NCBI GenBank assembly: GCA_934394855.1
Contig: CAKRRH010000002.1
Span: 67,773-131,772 of the forward strand
DNA length: 64,000 nt
Origin: an uncultured Eubacteriales bacterium
Lineage (GTDB): Bacteria > Bacillota > Clostridia > Oscillospirales > Acutalibacteraceae
Direction of reading: 5' to 3'
Both the position numbers and the translations under genes were made by a program. The first letter of the stretch is position 1, and the number at the start of each line of letters is the position of its first letter. The notes under the pieces were generated by a model. The model worked only from the letters and a program-made list of their open reading frames with translations, had not been told where the DNA came from and did not search any database. This document shows positions 40,138-49,352 of this stretch, piece after piece.

Positions 40138-40903
40138 TGAGCAAAAGGGTGCCGACAAAACGAATGATGTGATGAATTATCAGTCGAGCGGCGACGAAAA
40201 ATATCTCAACATGGACCATTCGGTTGATTTTGCGGTGAAAAAGAACTATGATTATTTGCTTGACTGTGGAATTAAACGCATTTTAACAAGCACTTTTCGC
40301 GCGATAATTTGGTTTTTGCTTGAAATAATCGATAGGATCATATTCGGCATTAAAATCAATGGCAAGGAAAATCTTAAAGCGTTGTCAGGCAGCGGTGCCG
40401 TGATTGTCTGCAATCATGTTCACCCGATGGACTGCACATTTTTGGTGCTGCCGACATACCCTAAACGGCAATATTATTTAACCCTTGAGTCAAACTTTCA
40501 AATCCCGTTCATCGGCAAGCTTATCAGAGCGTTGCTTGCAGTGCCGATAAGCGAAAATCCGTTCAGAATGAAAGAAATGTTCGGGGCGATGAACGAGGCG
40601 GTCAAAAAGGGATATTATGTTGTGGTGTTTCCAGAAGGCGAGCTTGTGCCATATTGCAAACAAATCAGGGAGTTTAAGCCGGGTTCGTTCCGAATTGCGG
40701 TAAAGTCGGAAGCACCGACGCTGCCGTGCGTAATAACATATCGCAGACCAAAGGGACTGCGCCGACTGTTTTTGCACAAACCGCTTTGCACGCTGAATAT
40801 ATTGCCGCCGATTTTGCCGCCGACGGACGGTTCGGTGAAACAAAGAACAGCGGCGCTTGAAAATGAGTGTCGGTACAGAATGGAAACATTTATTAAAGAT
40901 TAA
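40121..40903 (+). CDS. plsC: 1-acylglycerol-3-phosphate acyltransferase (PlsC family)
   Basis: 260 aa. Amphipathic or membrane segment around 60-85, then the acyltransferase motifs: NHVHPMD (HX4D catalytic pair), VVVFPEGELVPY (the glutamate motif), and PTLPCVITYRR. It transfers an acyl chain to lysophosphatidic acid or a related acceptor. It overlaps the GT4 gene by 17 nt and is followed 10 nt later by a CmpB-type membrane protein. Confidence 0.88.
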   Translation: MSRQNDEQKGADKTNDVMNYQSSGDEKYLNMDHSVDFAVKKNYDYLLDCGIKRILTSTFRAIIWFLLEIIDRIIFGIKINGKENLKALSGSGAVIVCNHVHPMDCTFLVLPTYPKRQYYLTLESNFQIPFIGKLIRALLAVPISENPFRMKEMFGAMNEAVKKGYYVVVFPEGELVPYCKQIREFKPGSFRIAVKSEAPTLPCVITYRRPKGLRRLFLHKPLCTLNILPPILPPTDGSVKQRTAALENECRYRMETFIKD

Positions 40904-40913
40904 CGGTGAGCTT

Positions 40914-41819
40914 ATGACGATATATAATTTTTGCTGGACGGTGCTGATATACGGCTTTTTGGGCTGGTGCGCCGAAGTCGCTTTTGCGGCTGTCAAGCAC
41001 GGAAAATTTGTAAACAGAGGCTTTTTAAACGGCGCAATATGTCCGATATACGGCTTTGGTGTGCTGATTGTAACTGCGGTGCTTGACCCGATCAAGGACA
41101 ACATTATCCTTCTGTTTTTGGGTTCGGTAGTTTTCACCTCATTGCTCGAATTTTTGACCGGATTTATTCTTGAAAAGCTGTTTCACGAAAAATGGTGGGA
41201 TTATTCTAACAGAAAACTGAACATAAAGGGATATATATGCGTTGAGTTTTCGCTTTTATGGGGCGTTGCCGCAACGGTTATCGTAATGTTTGTTCATCCG
41301 TCGATCATGTGGTGCGTCTCGAAGATCCCGACAGTTCTCGGAATTGTGCTTTTAGCGTTGCTCTATGCAATATTCGTCACCGACCTTGTGCTGACGCTTA
41401 TCGGCATTTTGAAGATTCCGAAACGAATGAAGGCAATCGTCGATGTTGAAGCGGCGCTTAAACACATTTCCGACGAAATCGGCTCAAATGTTGCGGACGC
41501 GGTGTTTAATGCCGAGAAAAAGGGCGCTGACATTCAGCAGAAAACCGAAAAGATTTCGGCAAGCTTTGCGGATAAATCGAGCGAAATCAAAACGGCGCTC
41601 GGTGAAAAACGCAGCGGCATTGCAGATGATTTGAGTGAGAAATATGCTCGTCTTGAAGAGCTGAAAGCCCGCAGAGCAAAGCTTTTGAAGCCAAACTATT
41701 CCACAAAGCGCATATTCAGAGCATTCCCGAATTTGACAAACGGCAGATTTAAAGGTGCTGTTGAGAAATTGAGGGAAAACGCTGTTTTGATAAAGAAAGG
41801 AAAAGAAAAACAAGAATGA
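40914..41819 (+). CDS. CmpB-type membrane protein (PF06541, putative ABC transporter permease)
   Basis: 301 aa from ATG 40914, with CGGTGAG upstream. The N-terminal about 165 aa have five hydrophobic segments and the family landmarks YGFLGWCAEVAFAAVKHGKFVNRGFLNGAICPIYGFG and WDYSNRKLNIKGYICVEFSLLWG. The C-terminal about 125 aa are charged and helical, probably coiled coil (EKYARLEELKARRAKLL). The family is annotated as putative permease without good functional proof. Stop codon overlaps the metF start by 4 nt. Confidence 0.82.
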   Translation: MTIYNFCWTVLIYGFLGWCAEVAFAAVKHGKFVNRGFLNGAICPIYGFGVLIVTAVLDPIKDNIILLFLGSVVFTSLLEFLTGFILEKLFHEKWWDYSNRKLNIKGYICVEFSLLWGVAATVIVMFVHPSIMWCVSKIPTVLGIVLLALLYAIFVTDLVLTLIGILKIPKRMKAIVDVEAALKHISDEIGSNVADAVFNAEKKGADIQQKTEKISASFADKSSEIKTALGEKRSGIADDLSEKYARLEELKARRAKLLKPNYSTKRIFRAFPNLTNGRFKGAVEKLRENAVLIKKGKEKQE

Positions 41820-42682
41820 AAATATCAGAGATTTTTGAAAGCGGAAAAACAACAATATCTTGCGAATTGTTTCCCCCGAAGCTTGGCGCTCAACTGCCCG
41901 ATTTTCGCAAATTGGTCGGTGAAATGGCGGCGTTTTCACCGTCATATATGAGCGTGACCTATGGCGCAACTGGCGGCACTTCCGATTATACGGTTGACAT
42001 TGCAAACGAAATTCAGAATGTCAACAACATTCCGGCTCTTGCCCATTTGACCTGCGCTTCAAGCGACGAGGACAAAATTCATGATGTAATCGGTCAGTTG
42101 AAGGAGAAAAATATTGAGAATATTTTGGCGCTCAGGGGTGACATTCCGACCGATCCCGATTTTAAACTGCCGGACAGATTTCATCATGCAATCGATTTGA
42201 TTGAAGAGATAAAAAAATACGGTGATTTTTGCATCGGCGGCGCTTGCTATCCCGAAGGTCATCCCGAAAGCCGAACGATCGACGAGGACATTGAGCACAT
42301 CAAGGCAAAGGTTGATTCGGGTCTTGACTTTTTGACAACGCAGATGTTTTTTGATAACAACATTCTCTATACATATCTCTACAAGCTGATGCGTGCAGGA
42401 ATAAATGTCCCTGTGGTTGCGGGTATTATGCCTGTCACAAACGCAAAACAAATTACCAATATCATGAAGCTGTCGGGCAACATGGTTCCGCCAAGATTCA
42501 AGGCGATCGTTGACCGATTCGGCGACGACAAGCAGGCAATGCTGCAGGCAGGCGTTGCGTTCGCTTGCGAACAGATAATCGACCTCATTGCAAACGGAGT
42601 TAATCATATTCATATCTACACAATGAACAAGCCGTCCGTTGCGGGCATGATTTACAGTAATCTCTCGGCTGTCAGGAGATAA
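41816..42682 (+). CDS. metF: 5,10-methylenetetrahydrofolate reductase
   Basis: 288 aa, TIM barrel. Motifs: ISCELFPPK, SVTYGATGGTSD, AHLTCASSDEDKI, NILALRGDIPTD, FCIGGACYPEGHPES, FLTTQMFFDNNILY and HIYTMNKP. It makes 5-methyl-THF, the methyl donor for MetH, using FAD. Starts within the stop of the CmpB gene (ATGA overlap) and is followed by the other two genes of the same pathway. Confidence 0.96.
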   Translation: MKISEIFESGKTTISCELFPPKLGAQLPDFRKLVGEMAAFSPSYMSVTYGATGGTSDYTVDIANEIQNVNNIPALAHLTCASSDEDKIHDVIGQLKEKNIENILALRGDIPTDPDFKLPDRFHHAIDLIEEIKKYGDFCIGGACYPEGHPESRTIDEDIEHIKAKVDSGLDFLTTQMFFDNNILYTYLYKLMRAGINVPVVAGIMPVTNAKQITNIMKLSGNMVPPRFKAIVDRFGDDKQAMLQAGVAFACEQIIDLIANGVNHIHIYTMNKPSVAGMIYSNLSAVRR

Positions 42683-42690
42683 ATCGGATA

Positions 42691-43278
42691 ATGAGTTTAG
42701 AGCTTAACAAAAGAGAAATGATGAGATATTGGGGTGTTAAGGGCACACCGAACGAACAGGAGCTGATTGTGGCGCAGAAGGCCGAAAAGCTGGCACTCGG
42801 AGTTGCCGCCCCGAAAATGGTATATGAGCGGTTCGATTGCACACTTAATGATGACACGGTCATGATCGGCAATTTGACAATTCACAGCCGTGATCTTGCG
42901 AAATGCCTTAAAGGGTGCAAAAGCGCCGTCATGCTTTGCAGCACGGTCGGCATCGGAATCGATAATCTTATCAACCGCTATAATGGCATTGACATGGCGC
43001 TGTCAACAGCGGTTTCGGCTTGCGGCTCGGCGCTGATTGAAACATATCTTGATGAGTTTATGCTGAATTTTTCAAAGGAACTCAAAAAGAATAAGGAAAA
43101 AATGACGCCGAGATTCAGCCCGGGCTACGGAGATTTGTCACTTTCGCTTCAGCTTGATTTTTTCAGAATACTTCAAATTACAAAACGAATCGGCGTGACG
43201 CTTAACGATTCGCTTTTGATGACGCCGACCAAGTCGGTTACCGCAATTTTCGGAATAAAGGATGACCTTAACAAATGA
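42691..43278 (+). CDS. stand-alone methionine synthase activation-domain protein
   Basis: 195 aa. Matches the C-terminal S-adenosylmethionine-binding activation domain of MetH: CSTVGIGIDNLINRYN, VSACGSALIETYLDE, and the SAM motif PRFSPGYGDLSLSLQ. In E. coli this domain is part of MetH (1,227 aa); here MetH is 804 aa and lacks it, so this protein supplies reductive methylation of oxidised cobalamin in trans. Its last 4 nt overlap the metH start. Confidence 0.93.
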   Translation: MSLELNKREMMRYWGVKGTPNEQELIVAQKAEKLALGVAAPKMVYERFDCTLNDDTVMIGNLTIHSRDLAKCLKGCKSAVMLCSTVGIGIDNLINRYNGIDMALSTAVSACGSALIETYLDEFMLNFSKELKKNKEKMTPRFSPGYGDLSLSLQLDFFRILQITKRIGVTLNDSLLMTPTKSVTAIFGIKDDLNK

Positions 43279-45689
43279 GCAAAATATCGTTTAGAGAAGC
43301 TTTGCAAAATGAACTTAAAACAGGAAAAAGAACGCTTTGGTTTGACGGCGGAATGGGCACGCTGTTACAGCAAAACGGTCTTGTAGGCGGTGAAAAGCCT
43401 GATCTTTGGAGCATTACTCACAAGGATGTCGTTTGCAAAATTCATGAAGATTACTTAAAAGCCGGCGCAACGATCATCAGCGCAAATACATTCGGTGCAA
43501 ACAGATTTAAAATCGAGGATACGGATTATAATGTAGACGAAGTGATAAATGCGGCGCTTTGCAATGTTCATGAGATGATTGACAAGGTGAATCCGAGTGC
43601 ATATGCGGCGCTTGACATCGGTTCGCTCGGCAAGCTGTTAAAGCCGCTCGGCGATCTGTCGTTTGACGAAGCATATGACGCATTTGCCGAGATGATTCGT
43701 GCCGCTAAGGACAGTGCTGACATAATTTTGATTGAAACGATGAACGACACCTATGAGGCAAAAGCGGCGGTGCTTGCGGCAAAGGAAAATTGCGATTTGC
43801 CGATCGTTCTTACAATGATATTTGACGAAAATTCAAAACTGCTGACAGGCGGCGACATTGACTGTGCCGTTGCATTGTTTGAGGGGCTCGGCGTTGACGC
43901 ATTCGGTGTAAACTGCGGTTTGGGTCCGAAGCAGATGAAGCAGATTATTCCGCATATTCTTGAAATTTCGTCGATCCCGATCGTCTGCACGCCAAATGCC
44001 GATTTGCCGAGAGTGGAAAACGGCAAAACGATTTATGACATGACGCCCGACGAGTTTGCAAACGACATGGTCGAAATCGCAAAAATGGGTGCGGTCATGC
44101 TTGGCGGCTGTTGCGGAACGACTCCGGAACATATTAAAAAAATGGTTGAAAAAACAGCGGATATTGAGATAATTGCGCCCGAAAACAAACATCTCACCGT
44201 TGTTTCGTCATATAACCATGCGGCATATTTCGGTCGCAGACCGCTGATAATCGGCGAAAGAATCAATCCGACGGGCAAAGCAAAGCTTAAAGCGGCGCTG
44301 AGGGAAAACGACCTTGAATATATCGTTAATGAGGCGATAAATCAGGAGGACAACGGCGCTCATATTTTGGATGTCAATGTCGGACTGCCCGAAATCGACG
44401 AGCCGAAAATGATGGTAAGCGCAATTCGCACAATTCAAAAGGTGTCGGCGCTGCCGCTTCAGATCGATACATCGGATTTTGTCGCAATGGAACGGGCGAT
44501 GAGAATTTATAACGGCAAGCCGCTGATAAATTCGGTAAACGGCAAGCCAGAATCAATGGAAGCGGTATTTCCGCTTGTGAAAAAATACGGCGGTGCGATA
44601 ATTGCACTGTGTCTTGATGAAAACGGCATTCCCGAAACGGTTGACGGACGAATTGAGATTGCGAAAAAGATAATAAATACCGCAGAAAAATACGGAATCG
44701 AAAAATCGGCGCTGATTTTTGACGCGTTGACGATTACAATCAGCACAGGTCAGCAAAATGCAAAAATCACGCTTGAAACCACCCACAGACTTCGCCATGA
44801 ACTCGGCGTTCACACAACCCTCGGCGTATCAAATATATCATTCGGTCTGCCGCAGCGTGAAAAGGTTAATACTGCATTCTTCACAATGGCGCTTGCAAAC
44901 GGACTTTCAAGCGGAATCATCAACCCGATGAACGAGCCGATGATGAACGCATATTACAGCTTTTGTGCGCTTGAAGGCTGTGATGAAAACTGCAACGATT
45001 ATGTCGCTCGGTTTGCAAATGTTGAGTCGGCTCCAAAGCCTGCGGCTAACAATGAACCGATGACGCTCAAAAATGCGGTCATCAAGGGCATTATCGGGGC
45101 GGCTGTGAGCGCTGTCAGGGAAGAGCTTGAAACAAAAAAGCCGCTTGATATTATCAACAATGAGCTTGTTCCGGCACTTGATGTTGTCGGCGACGGCTTT
45201 GAAAAGGGCAAAATATTTTTGCCGCAGCTGCTTATGAGTGCCGATTCGGCAAAAGCGGCATTTAAAGAGATCAACGAAAAAATCGCACAAAGCGGCGAGC
45301 GTGCCGAACCAAAGGGAAAGGTCGTTGTCGCAACGGTCAAGGGCGACATTCATGACATCGGCAAAAATATTGTTTCGGTGCTGCTCGACAACTATGGCTT
45401 TGAGGTGATCGACCTTGGAAAAGATGTTGATCCCGAGACTGTGCTTGATGCGGTTATCAAAAATGATGTCAAGCTTGTCGGACTGTCCGCTTTGATGACA
45501 ACAACGGTTGTGAGCATGGAGGATACGATTAAGCTGCTTCATGAAAAAGCGCCCGATTGTAAAACAATGGTCGGGGGAGCGGTGCTTAACCAAACCTATG
45601 CCGACATGATACACGCCGATTTTTACGGCAAAGACGCAATGATGAGCGTGAGATATGCGCTCAGTCTTTACGAAAAAGGCGAGCTTTAA
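43275..45689 (+). CDS. metH: cobalamin-dependent methionine synthase (without activation domain)
   Basis: 804 aa. Domains in order: homocysteine S-methyltransferase (about 10-285; FDGGMGTLLQQNG, zinc ligands GVNCG and GGCCGTTP), methyl-THF pterin-binding domain (about 320-570; RRPLIIGERINPTGK, ILDVNVGLPE), cobalamin cap (about 590-680), and B12-binding Rossmann domain (about 685-800; GDIHDIGKNIV with the DxHxxG histidine, VGLSALMTTTV). It methylates homocysteine to methionine. With metF and the activation protein it forms a complete methionine methylation operon. Confidence 0.96.
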   Translation: MSKISFREALQNELKTGKRTLWFDGGMGTLLQQNGLVGGEKPDLWSITHKDVVCKIHEDYLKAGATIISANTFGANRFKIEDTDYNVDEVINAALCNVHEMIDKVNPSAYAALDIGSLGKLLKPLGDLSFDEAYDAFAEMIRAAKDSADIILIETMNDTYEAKAAVLAAKENCDLPIVLTMIFDENSKLLTGGDIDCAVALFEGLGVDAFGVNCGLGPKQMKQIIPHILEISSIPIVCTPNADLPRVENGKTIYDMTPDEFANDMVEIAKMGAVMLGGCCGTTPEHIKKMVEKTADIEIIAPENKHLTVVSSYNHAAYFGRRPLIIGERINPTGKAKLKAALRENDLEYIVNEAINQEDNGAHILDVNVGLPEIDEPKMMVSAIRTIQKVSALPLQIDTSDFVAMERAMRIYNGKPLINSVNGKPESMEAVFPLVKKYGGAIIALCLDENGIPETVDGRIEIAKKIINTAEKYGIEKSALIFDALTITISTGQQNAKITLETTHRLRHELGVHTTLGVSNISFGLPQREKVNTAFFTMALANGLSSGIINPMNEPMMNAYYSFCALEGCDENCNDYVARFANVESAPKPAANNEPMTLKNAVIKGIIGAAVSAVREELETKKPLDIINNELVPALDVVGDGFEKGKIFLPQLLMSADSAKAAFKEINEKIAQSGERAEPKGKVVVATVKGDIHDIGKNIVSVLLDNYGFEVIDLGKDVDPETVLDAVIKNDVKLVGLSALMTTTVVSMEDTIKLLHEKAPDCKTMVGGAVLNQTYADMIHADFYGKDAMMSVRYALSLYEKGEL

Positions 45690-45708
45690 GGCAATATGGA
45701 CAAAATAA

Positions 45709-45742
45709 AAACCGTCTGAACAAATTTTAGTTCAGACGGTTT
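45709..45742. terminator. bidirectional terminator after metH
   Basis: AAACCGTCTGAA (45709-45720) and TTCAGACGGTTT (45731-45742), perfect 12 bp, between convergent metH and the AraC-type gene. Confidence 0.88.
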
Positions 45743-45756
45743 GATTTTGCATGAAT

Positions 45757-46125
45757 TTATGCAAACCAATATAATTTGCGGTATTTTGCCGGGGTAATTC
45801 CTTTGACCTTTCTGAAAAGATGGTAGAAGGTCGACAGATTTTCAAATCCGCTTTCAAGGGCGATTTCGATTATATCGCTGTATGTAGTTGTAAGCATTGC
45901 GCAAGCGTGTTCAATTCGTAAGTCGTTTAAATAAACATTAAGCGTTGTGTCGGTATATTCCTTGAACAGCCTGCAAACATGCTCGCGGCTTTTGCCTGTC
46001 ATTGCAATGATGTCGCCGGTTTTGCGTGAGAAAACTTCTCTTGCAGTCAGCGAATCATAGAACCTGATAAACCAATCCGGCATTTGTTTAACCGTATTTT
46101 CCTCAATGGGAACAGTTTCGGACAT
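45757..46125 (-). CDS. AraC-type DNA-binding protein without sensor domain
   Basis: 122 aa. After a 20-aa lead it is only the two-helix-turn-helix AraC domain: TGKSREHVCRLFKEYTDTTL, NDLRIEHACAMLTTT, SDIIEIALESGFENLSTFYHLFRKVKGITPAKYRK. No sensor domain is present, and the 31-bp gap to pduL upstream leaves no space for a lost one, so it is a natural short form. It is downstream of pduL on the same strand, so it may act on pduL or on the neighbouring leuA-araC gene. Confidence 0.88.
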   Translation of the reverse strand: MSETVPIEENTVKQMPDWFIRFYDSLTAREVFSRKTGDIIAMTGKSREHVCRLFKEYTDTTLNVYLNDLRIEHACAMLTTTYSDIIEIALESGFENLSTFYHLFRKVKGITPAKYRKLYWFA

Positions 46126-46156
46126 ATTTCCTCCAATAGTGCTGAAAAGGGATTGC

Positions 46157-46723
46157 TTATTTTACAATGTAGCCTTCTTTTACGCCGAATGCTGCATTTG
46201 ATTCGTCTGTGTCGATGTGCATTGCAAGCGCAAATTTTTCGCTGACGCGGATTACAACATCGTCAAAGGTACATCCGCGAACTGCCGACTCGGCTTTTAC
46301 GCTGACGATTTCCTTATCTTTAACGCCGAATTTTTCAGCGTCTGCGGGCGTCATGTGAATGTGGCGCTTTGCAACGATTACGCCTTCTTTAAGCTCAATT
46401 TCGCCTTTGGGTCCTACAAGCTTGCAGCCGGGTGTGCCTGCAATGTCGCCTGATTCGCGAATTACTGCGTCAACGCCGATCGAACGGGCGTCTGTTGCCG
46501 AAATTTCAACCTGACAGGCAGAACGAACGGGACCGAGAATTGATACATTTGCAAGCTCTCTTTTCGGACCGACAACATTTACACGCTCAACGCAAGCGAA
46601 TTGTCCGGGCTGTGAAAGATCCTTTTTGTTGGTAAGCTCATAACCTTCGCCGAAAAGAATTTCAAGCGCTTCTTTGGTAACATGAACGTGTCTTGCAGAA
46701 GTTTCAATAATAAATTTTTCCAT
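46157..46723 (-). CDS. pduL: phosphate propanoyltransferase/phosphotransacetylase PduL
   Basis: 188 aa. Two beta-barrel halves with the zinc-binding histidines SARHVHVTKEALE and AKRHIHMTPADAE, and GPVRSACQVEIS between. No encapsulation peptide is obvious at the N-terminus and no microcompartment shell gene is near, so it probably acts as a free cytosolic phosphotransacetylase making acyl-CoA and acyl-phosphate (acetate metabolism). The AGGAT before the ATG at 46723 is moderate. It diverges from the T-box leader of leuA. Confidence 0.93.
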   Translation of the reverse strand: MEKFIIETSARHVHVTKEALEILFGEGYELTNKKDLSQPGQFACVERVNVVGPKRELANVSILGPVRSACQVEISATDARSIGVDAVIRESGDIAGTPGCKLVGPKGEIELKEGVIVAKRHIHMTPADAEKFGVKDKEIVSVKAESAVRGCTFDDVVIRVSEKFALAMHIDTDESNAAFGVKEGYIVK

Positions 46724-46884
46724 GATTGATTTTATCCTTTCAATATGTAAATTATATTTTTATCTCTAAGTATTTTATAACAATCCACTGTTGTTTTCAA
46801 GCAATTTCACGATAAAAATCAAGATAAAATCAAAAATATACAAAAATATTAAAATAAATCAACTAAAATGATTAAATTTGTCAC

Positions 46885-46913
46885 TTGATTTATTTTATTG
46901 TATGTGCTATGAT
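46885..46913 (+). promoter_or_regulatory. promoter of the leuA T-box transcript
   Basis: TTGATT (46885-46890), 17-bp spacer, TATGAT (46908-46913); the T-box Stem I begins about 20 nt later. Confidence 0.78.
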
Positions 46914-46924
46914 TAGTTCATCGT

Positions 46925-47205
46925 AAAAACTGTGACAAGGAACAGTAGCAACAGGCGTTTTTTCAGAGAGCCGTCGGATGGTGCAAGACGGTAAAACGGA
47001 TGCTGTGAACTCGCCTTTGAGTTGCCGGGTGAAAACATTTATCCATTAAATGTCTGTAGTCTCGGACGGAGTATTTCACCGTTAAAAGAAATTCGATATG
47101 ATTTTTAAGTATCGGTAAAGCGCACGATTTTCGTGAAATAGAGTGGTACCGCGTAAGATTTTTCTTTCGTCTCTATGAATTTAGTGACGGGGGATTTTTT
47201 ATTTG
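46925..47205 (+). promoter_or_regulatory. T-box riboswitch (leucine) of leuA-araC
   Basis: Stem I region with CAGAGAGCCG and GGTGCAAGACGG; specifier codon CTC at 47010-47012 in GTGAACTCGCCT, followed by G and the strand that pairs with the early AGG; T-box core GAGTGGTACCGCG at 47141-47153; then a terminator stem TCTTTCGTC / GACGGGGGA at about 47162-47195 and a T-run. CTC reads tRNA-Leu, which fits a leucine-pathway enzyme. Confidence 0.92.
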
Positions 47206-47250
47206 CAAAAAATCCTTCAATTACAAAATTTTGAAAGGAACTAAAGGGTT

Positions 47251-49239
47251 ATGGAAAATTATCAGAAATACAAAAGACAATATTTTATGCCGCCGACACC
47301 GACATATGATTGGGTAAAAAAGGACTACATCGACAAACCGCCGATTTGGTGCAGTGTCGATCTTCGTGACGGCAACCAAGCACTGATTGAGCCGATGAGT
47401 CTGGACGAAAAAATCGAATTTTTCAAGCTTCTTGTAAAAATCGGATTTAAGGAAATCGAAGTAGGTTTTCCGGCTGCAAGCGAAACCGAATATAACTTTT
47501 TGCGCACTCTTATCGACCGCAACATGATCCCCGACGATGTAACCGTTCAGGTATTGACTCAGGCTCGTGAACATATAATTAAAAAGACCTTTGAGGCGGT
47601 CAAGGGCGCTCCTCATGCGGTAATTCATCTTTATAATTCGACATCTGTCGCTCAGCGTGAGCAGGTGTTTAAAAAGAGCAAGGAGCAGGTTAAAAAGATT
47701 GCGGTTGACGGCGCAATTTTGCTTAAAAGATTGGCTGACGAGACCGAGGGCAATTTCTCATTCCAATATAGCCCGGAAAGCTTCCCCGGCACAGAGGTTG
47801 ATTATGCGCTTGAAGTTTGCAACGCAGTGCTTGACATTTGGAAACCTACAAAGGACAACAAGGTAATCATCAACCTGCCGACTACCGTCGAAAACGCAAT
47901 GCCTCATGTATTTGCAACACAGGTTGAATTCATGAGCAAGAATTTGAAATATCGTGACGCGGTTACGCTGTGTCTTCATCCTCATAACGATCGCGGCTGC
48001 GGCGTATCTGACGCAGAACTCGGTATGCTTGCGGGTGCCGACAGAATCGAGGGTACATTGTTCGGAAACGGCGAACGCACGGGTAATGTTGACATCATCA
48101 CGCTTGCGATGAATATGTTCTCGCACGGCGTTGACCCGAAGCTTGATTTCTCAAATATGCCCGAAATCTGCAAAATCTATGAACGCTTGACCAGAATGAG
48201 TGTTTCACAGCGCCAGCCGTATGCAGGTGAACTTGTATTTACCGCGTTTTCAGGCTCGCACCAGGACGCAATTTCAAAGGGAATGGCATTCAGAGAAAAA
48301 TCGGAGCAGAAATATTGGACCGTGCCGTATTTGCCGATCGACCCGAAAGATGTCGGAAGAGAATATGATTCGGATGTTATCAGAATTAACAGCCAGTCGG
48401 GTAAGGGCGGAGTCGCATATGTTCTTAAACAAAATTTCGGCATGACACTGCCCGACAAGATGAAAGAAGAAGTCGGATATGCTGTTAAAGCGGTATCTGA
48501 TCATGAACACAAAGAGCTTACTCCCGAAAATGTTTACAGGATCTTTGAGGATAAATATATCAACATCAACAAGGTGTTTGATGTATCGGAATGCCACTTT
48601 AAACAGGTTGACGGCGGAATTATCGCTGACGCTACGATCACATACGGCAATGATGAGAGAACGATAACCGCAAACGGAAACGGTCGTCTTGACGCTGTCA
48701 GCAACACGATCAAGGAATATTTCGGAATCAGCTATGAGCTGACGGTATATGAGGAGCACGCTTTGTCAAGAGGCTCGTCGTCAAAAGCGGTTTCATATGT
48801 CGGAATCATGAAGGACGAAAAGATGTATTGGGGCGTCGGTCTTGACGAAGATATTATCCGTTCGTCGATCAAAGCGCTGACATCTGCGGTCAATAATCTT
48901 GATAACATTGACACGGCGGTTTTGAAAGACCCGAGACTCACCGAGATTTTGAATTATATTCAGGAAAACTATCTTGATATATCGCTTGATGACCTCTCAA
49001 AACAGTTTTCACTCACAAAGCCCTATCTTTCAAAATATATCAAAGAAAAATCGGGCATGACATTCGGCGATACCGTTAAAAAAATCAGAATGAAAAAAGC
49101 AAGAACGCTGCTTAAAAACCGCAACATGACAGTCGAAAGTATTGCAGACGCAGTCGGCTATCAAAATGTTGAGCATTTTAACAGACTGTTCAAGAGGGCA
49201 TATGGCATGACGCCGGTTCAGTTTCGCAATCAGCGTTAA
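47251..49239 (+). CDS. leuA: 2-isopropylmalate synthase fused to an AraC-type DNA-binding domain
   Basis: 662 aa in one open frame. Residues 1 to about 400: HMGL-like barrel with SVDLRDGNQAL (D37-Q43), EVGFPAASETEY, and HPHNDRGCGV for the metal. Residues about 430-548: LeuA allosteric domain, the leucine-feedback part in LeuA2-type enzymes of about 560 aa. Residues about 563-660: a complete AraC double helix-turn-helix (DDLSKQFSLTKPYLSKYIKEKSG; SIADAVGYQNVEHFNRLFKRAYGMTPVQFR). The enzyme condenses acetyl-CoA and 2-oxoisovalerate, the first leucine-specific step. The fusion suggests a leucine-sensing enzyme that also binds DNA; that part is inference. T-box controlled; no other leu gene is adjacent. 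Confidence 0.93.
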   Translation: MENYQKYKRQYFMPPTPTYDWVKKDYIDKPPIWCSVDLRDGNQALIEPMSLDEKIEFFKLLVKIGFKEIEVGFPAASETEYNFLRTLIDRNMIPDDVTVQVLTQAREHIIKKTFEAVKGAPHAVIHLYNSTSVAQREQVFKKSKEQVKKIAVDGAILLKRLADETEGNFSFQYSPESFPGTEVDYALEVCNAVLDIWKPTKDNKVIINLPTTVENAMPHVFATQVEFMSKNLKYRDAVTLCLHPHNDRGCGVSDAELGMLAGADRIEGTLFGNGERTGNVDIITLAMNMFSHGVDPKLDFSNMPEICKIYERLTRMSVSQRQPYAGELVFTAFSGSHQDAISKGMAFREKSEQKYWTVPYLPIDPKDVGREYDSDVIRINSQSGKGGVAYVLKQNFGMTLPDKMKEEVGYAVKAVSDHEHKELTPENVYRIFEDKYININKVFDVSECHFKQVDGGIIADATITYGNDERTITANGNGRLDAVSNTIKEYFGISYELTVYEEHALSRGSSSKAVSYVGIMKDEKMYWGVGLDEDIIRSSIKALTSAVNNLDNIDTAVLKDPRLTEILNYIQENYLDISLDDLSKQFSLTKPYLSKYIKEKSGMTFGDTVKKIRMKKARTLLKNRNMTVESIADAVGYQNVEHFNRLFKRAYGMTPVQFRNQR

Positions 49240-49352
49240 TCATGAACAAGGTTGTTGAAAAAATAACATTTTCTTAAAAAAATATCGCTTGTTTCTTAAT
49301 TTTTTAAAGCTTATAATTAAGATATAGTATGGTTTTGAAAGGTAAATGTTTA

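Noticed and set aside
44907..45614. 235-aa minus-strand frame opposite metH
   Set aside because: Antisense shadow without protein-family motifs or start signals.
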